Assembly: GCA_002452265.1 (NCBI GenBank) | Contig: DKEW01000084.1 | Location: 10,077-17,638, forward strand | DNA: 7,562 bases | Direction of reading: 5' to 3' | Source of the DNA: Pelobacter sp. UBA6812 | Lineage (GTDB): Bacteria; Desulfobacterota; Desulfuromonadia; Desulfuromonadales; Syntrophotaleaceae | Shown here: positions 1-5,930 of the stretch, piece by piece | Position numbering within the stretch: the first letter of the stretch is position 1 | Layout: the number at the start of each line of letters is the position of its first letter | The notes under the pieces: generated by a model | What the model saw: only the letters and a program-made list of their open reading frames with translations | What the model was told of the DNA's origin: nothing | The model's database searches: none | Made by a program: the position numbers and the translations under genes

Positions 1-2
1 CC

Positions 3-119
3 CCCGGCGGCGACCATGGGGCCCTGGCGTTATGCCTGTTATCCATCGGCCTGTCCCTTGCAGTACTGTTGTGCAGCGAAACCCTGATCAGGGCCTTGGC
101 CCGCAGGAGCAGGACATGA
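3..119 (+). CDS. modB: Molybdate ABC transporter permease ModB, C-terminal end (partial)
   Basis: Only the last 38 codons are in the window; the gene enters from the left edge and stops with TGA at 117-119. The tail starts with PGGD, continues as one hydrophobic membrane helix (about residues 8-24 of the fragment, including LLSIGLSLAVLL), then SETLIRALARR and a basic end. ModB permeases typically finish this way, with a last membrane span and a short Arg-rich cytoplasmic tail. ModB forms the inner-membrane channel through which molybdate passes, driven by ModC. The stop overlaps the modC start (ATGA at 116-119), which indicates translational coupling in a mod operon. The fragment is short, so the assignment rests on this tail plus the downstream modC; another ABC permease of the sulfate/molybdate group is the main alternative. 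Confidence 0.75.
   Translation, partial: PGGDHGALALCLLSIGLSLAVLLCSETLIRALARRSRT
105..109 (+). promoter_or_regulatory. Ribosome-binding site of modC (AGGAG)
   Basis: AGGAG lies six bases before the ATG at 116, inside the end of modB. It selects ATG 116 as the modC start over the in-frame ATG at 32, which would add 28 residues unlike any ModC N-terminus and has no comparable site. Confidence 0.75.
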
Positions 120-1171
120 ACCTGAACCTAGCTCTGCAAAAAAAGATCGGCGCATTCGAATTCGACGTCGCATTTCGTACCGACAGCAAGCGGCTCGGTA
201 TTTTTGGTCGTTCCGGAAGCGGCAAATCAACCCTGGTCAATCTGCTCGCCGGTCTGCTCACCCCTGATGCCGGCATCTTTCGTTTTGCCGATCGGGTGCT
301 GTTCGATTCCGCCAAACGCATCTGCGTCCCCCCCCAGAAACGCCGCATCGCCGTGGTGTTTCAGCACAGCCACCTGTTCCCGCATTTGAATGTGGAACGC
401 AACCTGCTGTACGGATACCGGCGCATACCGGCCGCCGACCGCACCATCGATCCGAACGAATTATGTCGGGTTCTCGGCATAGGCCATTTATTGAAGCGGT
501 CGGTTTGCGATCTGTCCGGCGGTGAGCGACAGCGCGTCGCCCTCGGCAGGGGCGTTCTCGCCAATCCGCACCTGCTGCTGATGGATGAGCCCCTGAGCGG
601 CCTGGATGAGAAACTCAAATACCAGATCATCCCCTATCTCAAAGACGTTTTACAACGGTATGAGATCCCCCTGGTGTACGTTTCCCACTCCATGAACGAA
701 ATGCGCATGCTGGTCGATGAGGTCCTGGTCATGGAGAACGGCAGCCTGGCATCGCAGACCTCGCCTGAAACACTGGCACGACTGCGCATGAAGGACTGTC
801 CCATGGGATACCTCAATTTTTTCACCCTGCGTGATCCTTCCCCCAGCGACCAACTGTGGTCGTATCCTTGGGGCAACAACAGGCTGGTACTTACCCACTA
901 CGCCGCCGAGACAGAAGCGCTGTTTACGCTGCCTTCCAAAGATATCGTGCTGTTTCGACGACATCCGGAATCGATCAGTGCCCGTAACCTGTTGCAGGGC
1001 ACGGTGCGCAACCTGTTCGACCTGGACCAGCGCATCGGGGTCGAACTCGATTGTCATGGACAGTCTCTGGTAGCTACCATTGTGCAACAGGCTGCGGATG
1101 AGTTGGACATCGCTCCGGGCAGAGAGATCTTTGCCGCCATCAAAGCCGACGCTTTTCGCCGGGTTTATTGA
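116..1171 (+). CDS. modC: Molybdate ABC transporter ATP-binding protein ModC
   Basis: This is the ATPase that powers molybdate import through ModB at the cytoplasmic face of the inner membrane. From ATG 116 it is 351 residues, the usual ModC length. Visible motifs are Walker A GRSGSGKST (31-39), Q-loop Gln83 in VVFQHSHLFPHL, signature LSGGERQ (133-139), Walker B LLLMDEP (153-159) and the switch His191 in YVSHS. The C-terminal part, from about residue 285, looks like a Mop/TOBE molybdate-binding domain: S-A-R-N-L-L-Q-G-T-V begins at residue 288 and is followed by a beta-rich stretch to the end. This domain favours ModC over other importer ATPases such as CysA or PotA. The gene overlaps modB by four bases. 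A 353-base gap and a palindrome follow, so modC probably ends its transcription unit. The molybdate presumably feeds nitrogenase cofactor synthesis, given nifV next door. Confidence 0.93.
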   Translation: MNLNLALQKKIGAFEFDVAFRTDSKRLGIFGRSGSGKSTLVNLLAGLLTPDAGIFRFADRVLFDSAKRICVPPQKRRIAVVFQHSHLFPHLNVERNLLYGYRRIPAADRTIDPNELCRVLGIGHLLKRSVCDLSGGERQRVALGRGVLANPHLLLMDEPLSGLDEKLKYQIIPYLKDVLQRYEIPLVYVSHSMNEMRMLVDEVLVMENGSLASQTSPETLARLRMKDCPMGYLNFFTLRDPSPSDQLWSYPWGNNRLVLTHYAAETEALFTLPSKDIVLFRRHPESISARNLLQGTVRNLFDLDQRIGVELDCHGQSLVATIVQQAADELDIAPGREIFAAIKADAFRRVY

Positions 1172-1195
1172 ATCAGCCTTTGAAATTTTTTCTCG

Positions 1196-1261
1196 CACAA
1201 AGTCACGAAGCCACTAAGAAAGTCAAAATTATTTCTCCTGGCTTTTCTTCGTGTCTTTGTG
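1196..1261 (+). repeat. Imperfect palindrome, possible interspersed repeat or transcription stop
   Basis: The left arm CACAAAGTCACGAAG (1196-1210) pairs with the right arm CTTCGTGTCTTTGTG (1247-1261) at 14 of 15 positions. The inner GCC (1210-1212) and GGC (1240-1242) can extend the stem across a loop of roughly 30-36 bases. The right flank continues as a GC-rich tail (GAGTGAGCGCAGCGAACGGG, 1266-1285). From memory, motifs of the cacaaag-cacgaag type recur as dispersed palindromes between genes in Desulfuromonadales and other Gram-negative genomes; I cannot confirm copy number here. It lies just after modC and could end or stabilise the mod transcript. It lacks the T-run of a classical intrinsic terminator. 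Confidence 0.6.
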
Positions 1262-1414
1262 TCTTGAGTGAGCGCAGCGAACGGGCGCGAGCTGATTTCC
1301 GAATTTGAACCCTGCTTCAAAAATCATCTTAAAAAATCCTCAACTGCCTTATTTATCAGCAAAACGCCTGTCGAAACATCACAACTTTAAACCTCTTTTC
1401 AACTACTTACAATA

Positions 1415-1430
1415 TGGTACACACATTGCA
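1415..1430 (+). promoter_or_regulatory. Sigma-54 (RpoN) -24/-12 promoter of nifV
   Basis: TGGTACACACATTGCA matches the sigma-54 consensus TGGCAC-N5-TTGCA with exact spacing and one mismatch (T for C at the fourth position). The invariant GG and GC elements are both present. Transcription would start near 1441, leaving a leader of about 85 bases before the nifV ATG. nif genes are classic sigma-54 targets. I found no NifA-type TGT-N10-ACA site in 1172-1414, so the activator is uncertain. Confidence 0.8.
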
Positions 1431-1512
1431 AAAGAATCAACTAACTTTCCTGCAACGGCGCCGGAAAAGGCAATGATGCCTACCGCTTTACCCTTTGGAT
1501 TACCATGTAAAG

Positions 1513-1520
1513 AAACGAGG
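1513..1520 (+). promoter_or_regulatory. Ribosome-binding site of nifV (AAACGAGG)
   Basis: The GAGG core ends four bases before ATG 1525, slightly closer than usual. It supports ATG 1525 over the in-frame TTG at 1495, which has no Shine-Dalgarno-like sequence and would add ten residues before the recognisable NifV N-terminus. Confidence 0.55.
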
Positions 1521-1524
1521 CACC

Positions 1525-2727
1525 ATGCATACTGACGCACATCCCGACATTATTATTGACGACACCACTTTGCGGGATGGCGAACAGACCGCAGGGGTGG
1601 TGTTTTCCCTGGCAGAAAAAAAAACCATTGCCCGCATGCTTGACGACATCGGCGTGCAGGAACTTGAATGCGGCATCCCTGCCATGGGGCGCGAGGAGCA
1701 GCGTAGCGTTAAAGCGCTGGTCGATCTCGGATTGAAGGCCCGTTTGATCACCTGGAACCGTGCCCTGGTGGAGGACATTCAAGCATCCTTGGATTGCGGC
1801 GTGACAGCCGTGGATATTTCCCTGTCGGTCTCCGATCTGCACATTCGACACAAGCTTCGCAAGGATCGTAATTGGGTGCGTGAACAACTCAAACGGGCTC
1901 TGGGCTTTGCCAAGCAACATGATCTCTATGTGTCCGTTGGCGGAGAGGATGCCAGCCGGGCCGATCTCGATTTTTTGGTTGAGTTGATGGAACTGGCCCG
2001 CAGCTTCGGTGCGGATCGTTTCCGCTTCTGCGATACCCTCGGCCTGCTCGATCCATTCGTCACCTTTGAAAAAGTCCGCTATCTAAGCCAGCGCGTCGAT
2101 ATGGACATTGAGATTCACACCCATAATGATCTCGGCATGGCCACAGCCAATGCAATCGCCGGGATTCGCGCCGGCGCCCGATTTATCAACACCACCGTCA
2201 ACGGACTCGGCGAGCGGGCCGGCAACGCAGCTCTTGAGGAAGTGGTCATGGGTCTCAAGCATGCCTGTGGATTGAACTGCCCCATCGACACCAGCCGTTT
2301 TGTGGAAATTTCGCGCTACGTCGGCGCGGCCAGTAAAAGGCCCGTTCCGGCCTGGAAGGCTGTGGTCGGCGAGAGTGTGTTCGCTCATGAGTCAGGGCTG
2401 CATGTGGATGGCGTTCTGAAGGATCCGCGTAATTACGAACCATTTGCACCGGGCGAGGTAGGGTCGAGTCGCCAGCTGGTGTTGGGCAAACATACCGGCC
2501 GTCACGGGCTTGCCGCCCGGATACAAGGCCTTGGCCTCGATTCGTCAGCTATTTGCCTGTCAACCCTTTTACGCCGCGTCAGGGCTATTTCCCAACGGCG
2601 TAAACGCCCCATAGAAGACGCCGAACTTGAGGGCCTGTTTCATTCTCTGACCCAGTCTTCCCCCCAGACCGGCGATAGTCCCATAACTAAACCGACTCCG
2701 GCTTTAAAAAAAGCCGCTGAAGCCTGA
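1525..2727 (+). CDS. nifV: Homocitrate synthase NifV
   Basis: NifV condenses acetyl-CoA with 2-oxoglutarate to give homocitrate, the organic ligand of the nitrogenase iron-molybdenum cofactor. The protein is 400 residues, near the usual NifV length. It starts with the family hallmark DDTTLRDGEQ (12-21), whose Arg17 and Asp18 belong to the active site. It carries the metal-binding H-T-H-N-D (198-202) on a barrel strand, and G-L-G-E-R-A-G-N from residue 227, typical of the homocitrate/isopropylmalate synthase family. A later F-A-H-E-S-G-L-H segment supplies another catalytic His region. It lacks the long regulatory C-terminal domain of isopropylmalate synthase (LeuA), and with modBC upstream this favours NifV. 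The last 30 residues are Pro/Ser/Lys-rich and look disordered. A sigma-54 promoter lies upstream. A run of nine A's at 1616-1624 sits inside codons 31-34. The main alternative is another homocitrate or citramalate synthase. Confidence 0.92.
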   Translation: MHTDAHPDIIIDDTTLRDGEQTAGVVFSLAEKKTIARMLDDIGVQELECGIPAMGREEQRSVKALVDLGLKARLITWNRALVEDIQASLDCGVTAVDISLSVSDLHIRHKLRKDRNWVREQLKRALGFAKQHDLYVSVGGEDASRADLDFLVELMELARSFGADRFRFCDTLGLLDPFVTFEKVRYLSQRVDMDIEIHTHNDLGMATANAIAGIRAGARFINTTVNGLGERAGNAALEEVVMGLKHACGLNCPIDTSRFVEISRYVGAASKRPVPAWKAVVGESVFAHESGLHVDGVLKDPRNYEPFAPGEVGSSRQLVLGKHTGRHGLAARIQGLGLDSSAICLSTLLRRVRAISQRRKRPIEDAELEGLFHSLTQSSPQTGDSPITKPTPALKKAAEA

Positions 2728-2772
2728 TCTGAGGCGACGCAAAGAACAAGTCGTCTGTTAACATCCATCGGC

Positions 2773-2778
2773 AAGGAG
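2773..2778 (+). promoter_or_regulatory. Ribosome-binding site of the ferritin-like gene (AAGGAG)
   Basis: A strong AAGGAG stands five bases before ATG 2784. The in-frame GTG at 2778 overlaps this site, so it cannot be the start. Confidence 0.8.
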
Positions 2779-2783
2779 TGAAC

Positions 2784-3293
2784 ATGAACGCTTTTACTGT
2801 TGCCAAAAAACTGGAAAAAGATGCTTCCGAACTTTACACCAGACTGGCCAGGCATACCACGGCCACCAGTCTTAAAACTCTTATTAGTGACTTGGCCGCC
2901 GACCATCAGGATCGTTACCGCACCCTGAACGCTTTGACCGGTACCAGCACCTGCCCCACCGATGCCTCTAAAAATCTCAGTTCCATCGCCAAGATGCTGC
3001 TTGAGCACCTGCTCGCGGCACGAGCGGATCGGAACAGTCAGGATGTGGAGCAGTCGGTCCGCACCATCTTGGAACTGGAATCAACCACAGCCGACTTCTA
3101 TGTCGAACTACAGCGGCTTGCTTCTTCCACGCCTATGCGTAACCTTCTGCAGCAGATGATCGACCAGGAGCAACAGGATTGCACCATGGTTGAAGAGTTT
3201 TACGAATTTGTTAACGCTCCAAACGAATTCCTGGAAAATGCCGAATTCAGCAATCTGGAGGAGTTTTATCAATTCGGTCGACAGATCGGCTAA
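2784..3293 (+). CDS. Ferritin-like / rubrerythrin-like protein with degenerate metal site
   Basis: This is a 169-residue, soluble, mostly helical protein with no signal peptide. It reads as two similar halves, each starting with a Glu seven residues before a Tyr (E11...Y18 in LEKDASELY; E99...Y106 in ELESTTADFY), as in the first and third helices of rubrerythrin-type four-helix bundles. The paired helices, where diiron proteins carry E-x-x-H, are altered: the first half has H41-Q-D-R44 and the second E129-Q-Q-D132, so both His ligands are missing. There is no C-terminal rubredoxin domain; the tail is acidic and aromatic (about 137-164). The gene starts 56 bases after nifV and is probably cotranscribed with it. 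Possible roles are iron handling, protection from oxygen or peroxide, or a non-catalytic scaffold in diazotrophic cells; none is shown. The fold assignment is by pattern only. Confidence 0.75.
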   Translation: MNAFTVAKKLEKDASELYTRLARHTTATSLKTLISDLAADHQDRYRTLNALTGTSTCPTDASKNLSSIAKMLLEHLLAARADRNSQDVEQSVRTILELESTTADFYVELQRLASSTPMRNLLQQMIDQEQQDCTMVEEFYEFVNAPNEFLENAEFSNLEEFYQFGRQIG

Positions 3294-3352
3294 AAACTGA
3301 TGCACGCCAGTGGCTTGAACGGACAACGATTATCCCTTCAGACCGCTTACAC

Positions 3353-3358
3353 AAAGGA
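3353..3358 (+). promoter_or_regulatory. Ribosome-binding site deciding a GTG start (AAAGGA)
   Basis: AAAGGA lies eight bases before GTG 3367 but 23 bases before the next in-frame ATG at 3382. The GTG is therefore the likely start of the acetyltransferase gene. Confidence 0.65.
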
Positions 3359-3366
3359 CAATTCAC

Positions 3367-4209
3367 GTGGCCGCCACCCTCATGAACGATCACCTGACCC
3401 TCGTACAACCTGAAATTCACGACTGGGGTGCGTTCTTTTTTTGGGCCCAGGACGAAAGCTGGCAGGTTCTGCCACCAGAGGCCGCTCTCTTTAGAGGCCC
3501 CCTGGCAGAATGGGCCTTTGCCTTGCGACGGGACGATCAAACGTGTGGATTTGTTACGGCCGTGCCTTACCCGGACTTCGCCTGGATCGGCAATTTGATG
3601 ATCGCCCCGGAAATGCGTGGACAGGGGCTTGGCAGTCTGCTGTTGGATCAGATATGTCATAAGCTGCGTAAGACCGGAACCGAGACCATCTGGTTGACGG
3701 CCTCCGATCAGGGTAAACCGCTTTACGCCTCGCGTGGTTTTAAGGAATGCGACCGGGTGGAGCGCTGGAAAATGTTTATCCCGGCGCATCACCATACCTA
3801 CAGACCTACTCTCCCCGCCGACCTGGAAATCCTGTGCAAAGCCGATTGCCGAGCCTGGGGCACGGATCGCCGTCTGGTACTTCAATATCTTGCCACCGGC
3901 GGTGAAATCCTACGTGCAGGAAAAAGCATCGCCCTGGTTCAGAATTACGGTGCGATCAAAGTACTCGGGCCATGGATGGCATTGGAAGATACAGCCAAGG
4001 AACATGCCGCTATCATTCTCGCCGCAACCCGCGCTGCCGGAGGGGGGACTCTCTACACCGATATCCTTGCATCCTCCGGAGCGGGTGCGATGCTAGAAGA
4101 TTGCGGATTCACCCGCTGCGGTGACTGCGCTTTGATGGTCACCGGTTCTGCCATGGGTCAACCGCCGGAGAGAGCCGTGGCCCTTGCAAGTCTCGGTAGC
4201 CTAGGTTAA
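3367..4209 (+). CDS. Two-domain GNAT family N-acetyltransferase
   Basis: From the GTG start this is a 280-residue cytoplasmic protein. The first half is a GNAT domain: the acetyl-CoA pyrophosphate loop is R84-G-Q-G-L-G89, preceded by NLMIAPEM, and the family's late aromatic motif appears as Y120-A-S-R-G-F125. The second half (about 145-275) resembles the extra GNAT-like domain of YitH-type acetyltransferases (Acetyltransf_18). It shows R-R-L-V-L-Q-Y-L, then I-K-V-L-G-P-W ending at residue 203, then L-E-D-C-G-F248 near the end, and it lacks a clear second acetyl-CoA loop. Such proteins transfer an acetyl group from acetyl-CoA to an amine; the substrate is unknown. The gene starts 73 bases after the ferritin-like gene on the same strand, suggesting one nifV-led transcript. 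Its substrate could be a metabolite or a protein tied to nitrogen fixation, but this is inference from position only. Confidence 0.85.
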   Translation: MAATLMNDHLTLVQPEIHDWGAFFFWAQDESWQVLPPEAALFRGPLAEWAFALRRDDQTCGFVTAVPYPDFAWIGNLMIAPEMRGQGLGSLLLDQICHKLRKTGTETIWLTASDQGKPLYASRGFKECDRVERWKMFIPAHHHTYRPTLPADLEILCKADCRAWGTDRRLVLQYLATGGEILRAGKSIALVQNYGAIKVLGPWMALEDTAKEHAAIILAATRAAGGGTLYTDILASSGAGAMLEDCGFTRCGDCALMVTGSAMGQPPERAVALASLGSLG

Positions 4210-4260
4210 GACCTCGGTAGTCGACAGGCACCTGCAAAGTGAGGTACCTGCGCTATACTG

Positions 4261-5823
4261 ATGGCAATGAAACATTTATTCTGCCTGCCCTGCCTTTGCC
4301 TTCTACTGCTGGGCGGTTGTATCGCCATCGACCTGGCAAGCGTTGACCGCCCGTTTAGCCAGGCGTTGCAAGATCCGGCCAGCACCGATCTGGCGATGCG
4401 CAGCAGTGCCCTGATGGCAAACCACCCGGACCTGTCGGGATTCCGCCTCATCGATAGTGGACGGGAAGCGCTTTTGCAGCGTCTCGAACTGGCTGATCAG
4501 GCAGAAAAAACTCTCGATCTGCAATACTACATCCTGCGTAGCGATATCAGCGGGTTACTCCTGGTAGAGCACCTCCTGGCCGCTGCCGATCGCGGTGTCA
4601 GGGTCCGCATCCTTATCGATGATCTGCATTTCGACCAGAGTGGCCAACCCCTGTTGGCCCTGGACACCCATCCCAATGTTGAAGTGCGCATCATCAATCC
4701 TTTTTTGCACCGATACGCACCCGGCCTCGGCCGTTTGTTTGAAGTGCTTTCCGACTTCAACCGCATCCAGCGCCGCATGCACAACAAGGTGTTTATCGCC
4801 GACAATACAGTGGCCCTCGTCGGAGGACGCAATCTCGGCGATGAATATTTCGAAGCACATCGGCGTTTCGATCTGCGCGATATAGATCTCCTGACTATCG
4901 GGCCGGTTGTCCCGCAACTATCCACCAGCTTTGATTCTTACTGGAATTACAAACAAACTTTGCCGGTAGCTACTTTAGCCGAACATCCGGCAGATACGAA
5001 GCTGCAGAGCCTGCGCACCCTGCTTAAGAAGCATAGGCAAACTCCTGATGTAGCCACCTACCTGCAATATCTTGCCGACCACAACGTCAAACCTATGTCT
5101 CTGGTTTGGGCCCGGGGCCAGGTACTGGCTGATTTTCCCTGCAAACTCGCCACGGATCTACCCGATTGCGCCAGTTTGCATTTTGATCGTTTTCACCGAC
5201 TGTTCAACCAAGCCACCTCAGAATTACTGATTATTTCTCCCTATTTTGTCCCAGGCAAGCAGGGCATCTCTTTGTTCCACCAGCTCAGACAAAAAGGCGT
5301 CAGTGTAAAAATCCTGACTAATTCGTATGCAGCTACCGACCTGAAGATCGTACAGGCGGGCTATAGCCGTTATCGTTTGCCGCTGCTTGAGGAAAAGGTC
5401 GAACTGTTTGAATTCAAACCAACCTTTGCCTTGCCGCTTCTGCAACACAAAGAGAACTCAGGTTTTGCCGGATCATCCCAGGCCTGCATGCACGCCAAGA
5501 CCTACGTCATCGACCGCAAACAAGTTTTCGTCGGCTCATTCAATCACGATCCGCGATCAGCGACCTTGAATACAGAGATCGGCATCCTGGTGGAGAGTCC
5601 CGAGCTTGCACAACAAATGGCTGCATTATTCGAGCGCTACACGTTGCCTCGCAACAGTTATCGGCTTTCTCTGGGCTCAAATAAAAACAAACAACAGAAA
5701 ATGCAGTGGCATACCGAAGAGGAAGGTAGTCTGAAGATTTACCATCAGGAACCGATGGTCAGCTGGTGGCAACATCTTAAAAACGCTCTGATGGCCGTAT
5801 TTGCTCCGGAGGATCTGCTATGA
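4261..5823 (+). CDS. Phospholipase D / cardiolipin synthase-like lipoprotein (ClsC-like)
   Basis: This 520-residue protein has two HKD phosphodiesterase motifs: H174-N-K176-x4-D181 followed by G-G-R-N, and H411-A-K413-x4-D418 followed by GSFNHDPRS and LNTE. The two-motif layout, and the GSFN-x-DPRS block in particular, resembles ClsC (YmdC)-type cardiolipin synthases, which move phosphatidyl groups between phospholipids; a plain phospholipase D or other HKD enzyme remains possible. The N-terminus is a signal peptide with a lipobox L17-G-G-C20, so the protein is probably exported and lipid-anchored, with Ile after the Cys arguing against inner-membrane retention by the E. coli Asp rule. ATG 4261 and ATG 4267 are both possible starts; neither has a well-placed Shine-Dalgarno, since GAGG at 4241-4244 is 16 bases from the first. 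It follows the GNAT gene by 51 bases and may or may not share its transcript. Confidence 0.88.
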   Translation: MAMKHLFCLPCLCLLLLGGCIAIDLASVDRPFSQALQDPASTDLAMRSSALMANHPDLSGFRLIDSGREALLQRLELADQAEKTLDLQYYILRSDISGLLLVEHLLAAADRGVRVRILIDDLHFDQSGQPLLALDTHPNVEVRIINPFLHRYAPGLGRLFEVLSDFNRIQRRMHNKVFIADNTVALVGGRNLGDEYFEAHRRFDLRDIDLLTIGPVVPQLSTSFDSYWNYKQTLPVATLAEHPADTKLQSLRTLLKKHRQTPDVATYLQYLADHNVKPMSLVWARGQVLADFPCKLATDLPDCASLHFDRFHRLFNQATSELLIISPYFVPGKQGISLFHQLRQKGVSVKILTNSYAATDLKIVQAGYSRYRLPLLEEKVELFEFKPTFALPLLQHKENSGFAGSSQACMHAKTYVIDRKQVFVGSFNHDPRSATLNTEIGILVESPELAQQMAALFERYTLPRNSYRLSLGSNKNKQQKMQWHTEEEGSLKIYHQEPMVSWWQHLKNALMAVFAPEDLL

Positions 5824-5930
5824 AAAGTTTTCAGGCACCTGCCATGTCATCGACTGACTTCTGATGTGCATCCGAATACTCGGCCCGACCTCAGTCTGCT
5901 ACGAGCATCATAACGAAACGAGCACAAATT

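Larger units (their letters stand above)
1172..1524 (+). other. Intergenic region between modC and nifV, no gene
   Basis: These 353 bases carry no convincing coding sequence. A 76-codon open frame at 1305-1535 has no ribosome-binding site, runs across the sigma-54 promoter and into nifV in another frame, and has an unordered composition. The left third holds an imperfect palindrome (1196-1261) and a GC-rich tail near 1265-1290. The middle (about 1295-1440) is distinctly AT-rich. The sigma-54 promoter is at 1415-1430. The remaining roughly 85 bases are the predicted nifV leader, containing only short possible hairpins (GGCA-ATGA-TGCC at 1469-1480; CTTTAC at 1486-1491 with GTAAAG at 1507-1512). 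Confidence 0.8.

Noticed and set aside
650..1198. 182-codon open frame on the minus strand opposite modC
   Set aside because: It is fully antisense to the well-supported modC, has no recognisable motif, and is a typical shadow of GC-biased codon use.
1369..1383. TGT-N9-ACA as a possible NifA binding site
   Set aside because: NifA sites need TGT-N10-ACA and usually lie about 80-150 bases upstream of the start; this one has the wrong spacing and is too close to the promoter.
1477..1522. TGCCT (1477-1481) pairing with AGGCA (1518-1522) over the nifV ribosome-binding site, with an alternative GGCA/TGCC stem at 1469-1480, as a possible riboswitch-like toggle
   Set aside because: The stems are only four to five pairs and easily arise by chance; no known riboswitch core is recognisable.
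1305..1535. 76-codon plus-strand open frame in the modC-nifV gap
   Set aside because: It has no ribosome-binding site, runs over the sigma-54 promoter and into nifV out of frame, and its composition is not protein-like.
2699..2716. Seven-pair hairpin (CGGCTTT / AAAGCCG, loop AAAA) near the end of nifV
   Set aside because: It lies inside the coding region, has no T-run after it, and the next gene is close behind with a good ribosome-binding site; not a terminator.
3247..3885. 212-codon open frame on the minus strand opposite the ferritin-like and GNAT genes
   Set aside because: It spans the ends of two plausible plus-strand genes and shows no domain or motif; a shadow frame.
4225..5842. Identical 11-base CAGGCACCTGC at 4225-4235 and 5832-5842 flanking the phospholipase D-like gene, suggesting an inserted cassette
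   Set aside because: Several 11-base matches are expected by chance in a window of this size; the match does not extend further and there is no integrase or terminal inverted repeat.
5824..5930. Bidirectional terminator sought between the convergent genes
   Set aside because: Only weak, imperfect pairings without a following T-run are visible; nothing supports a specific terminator call.
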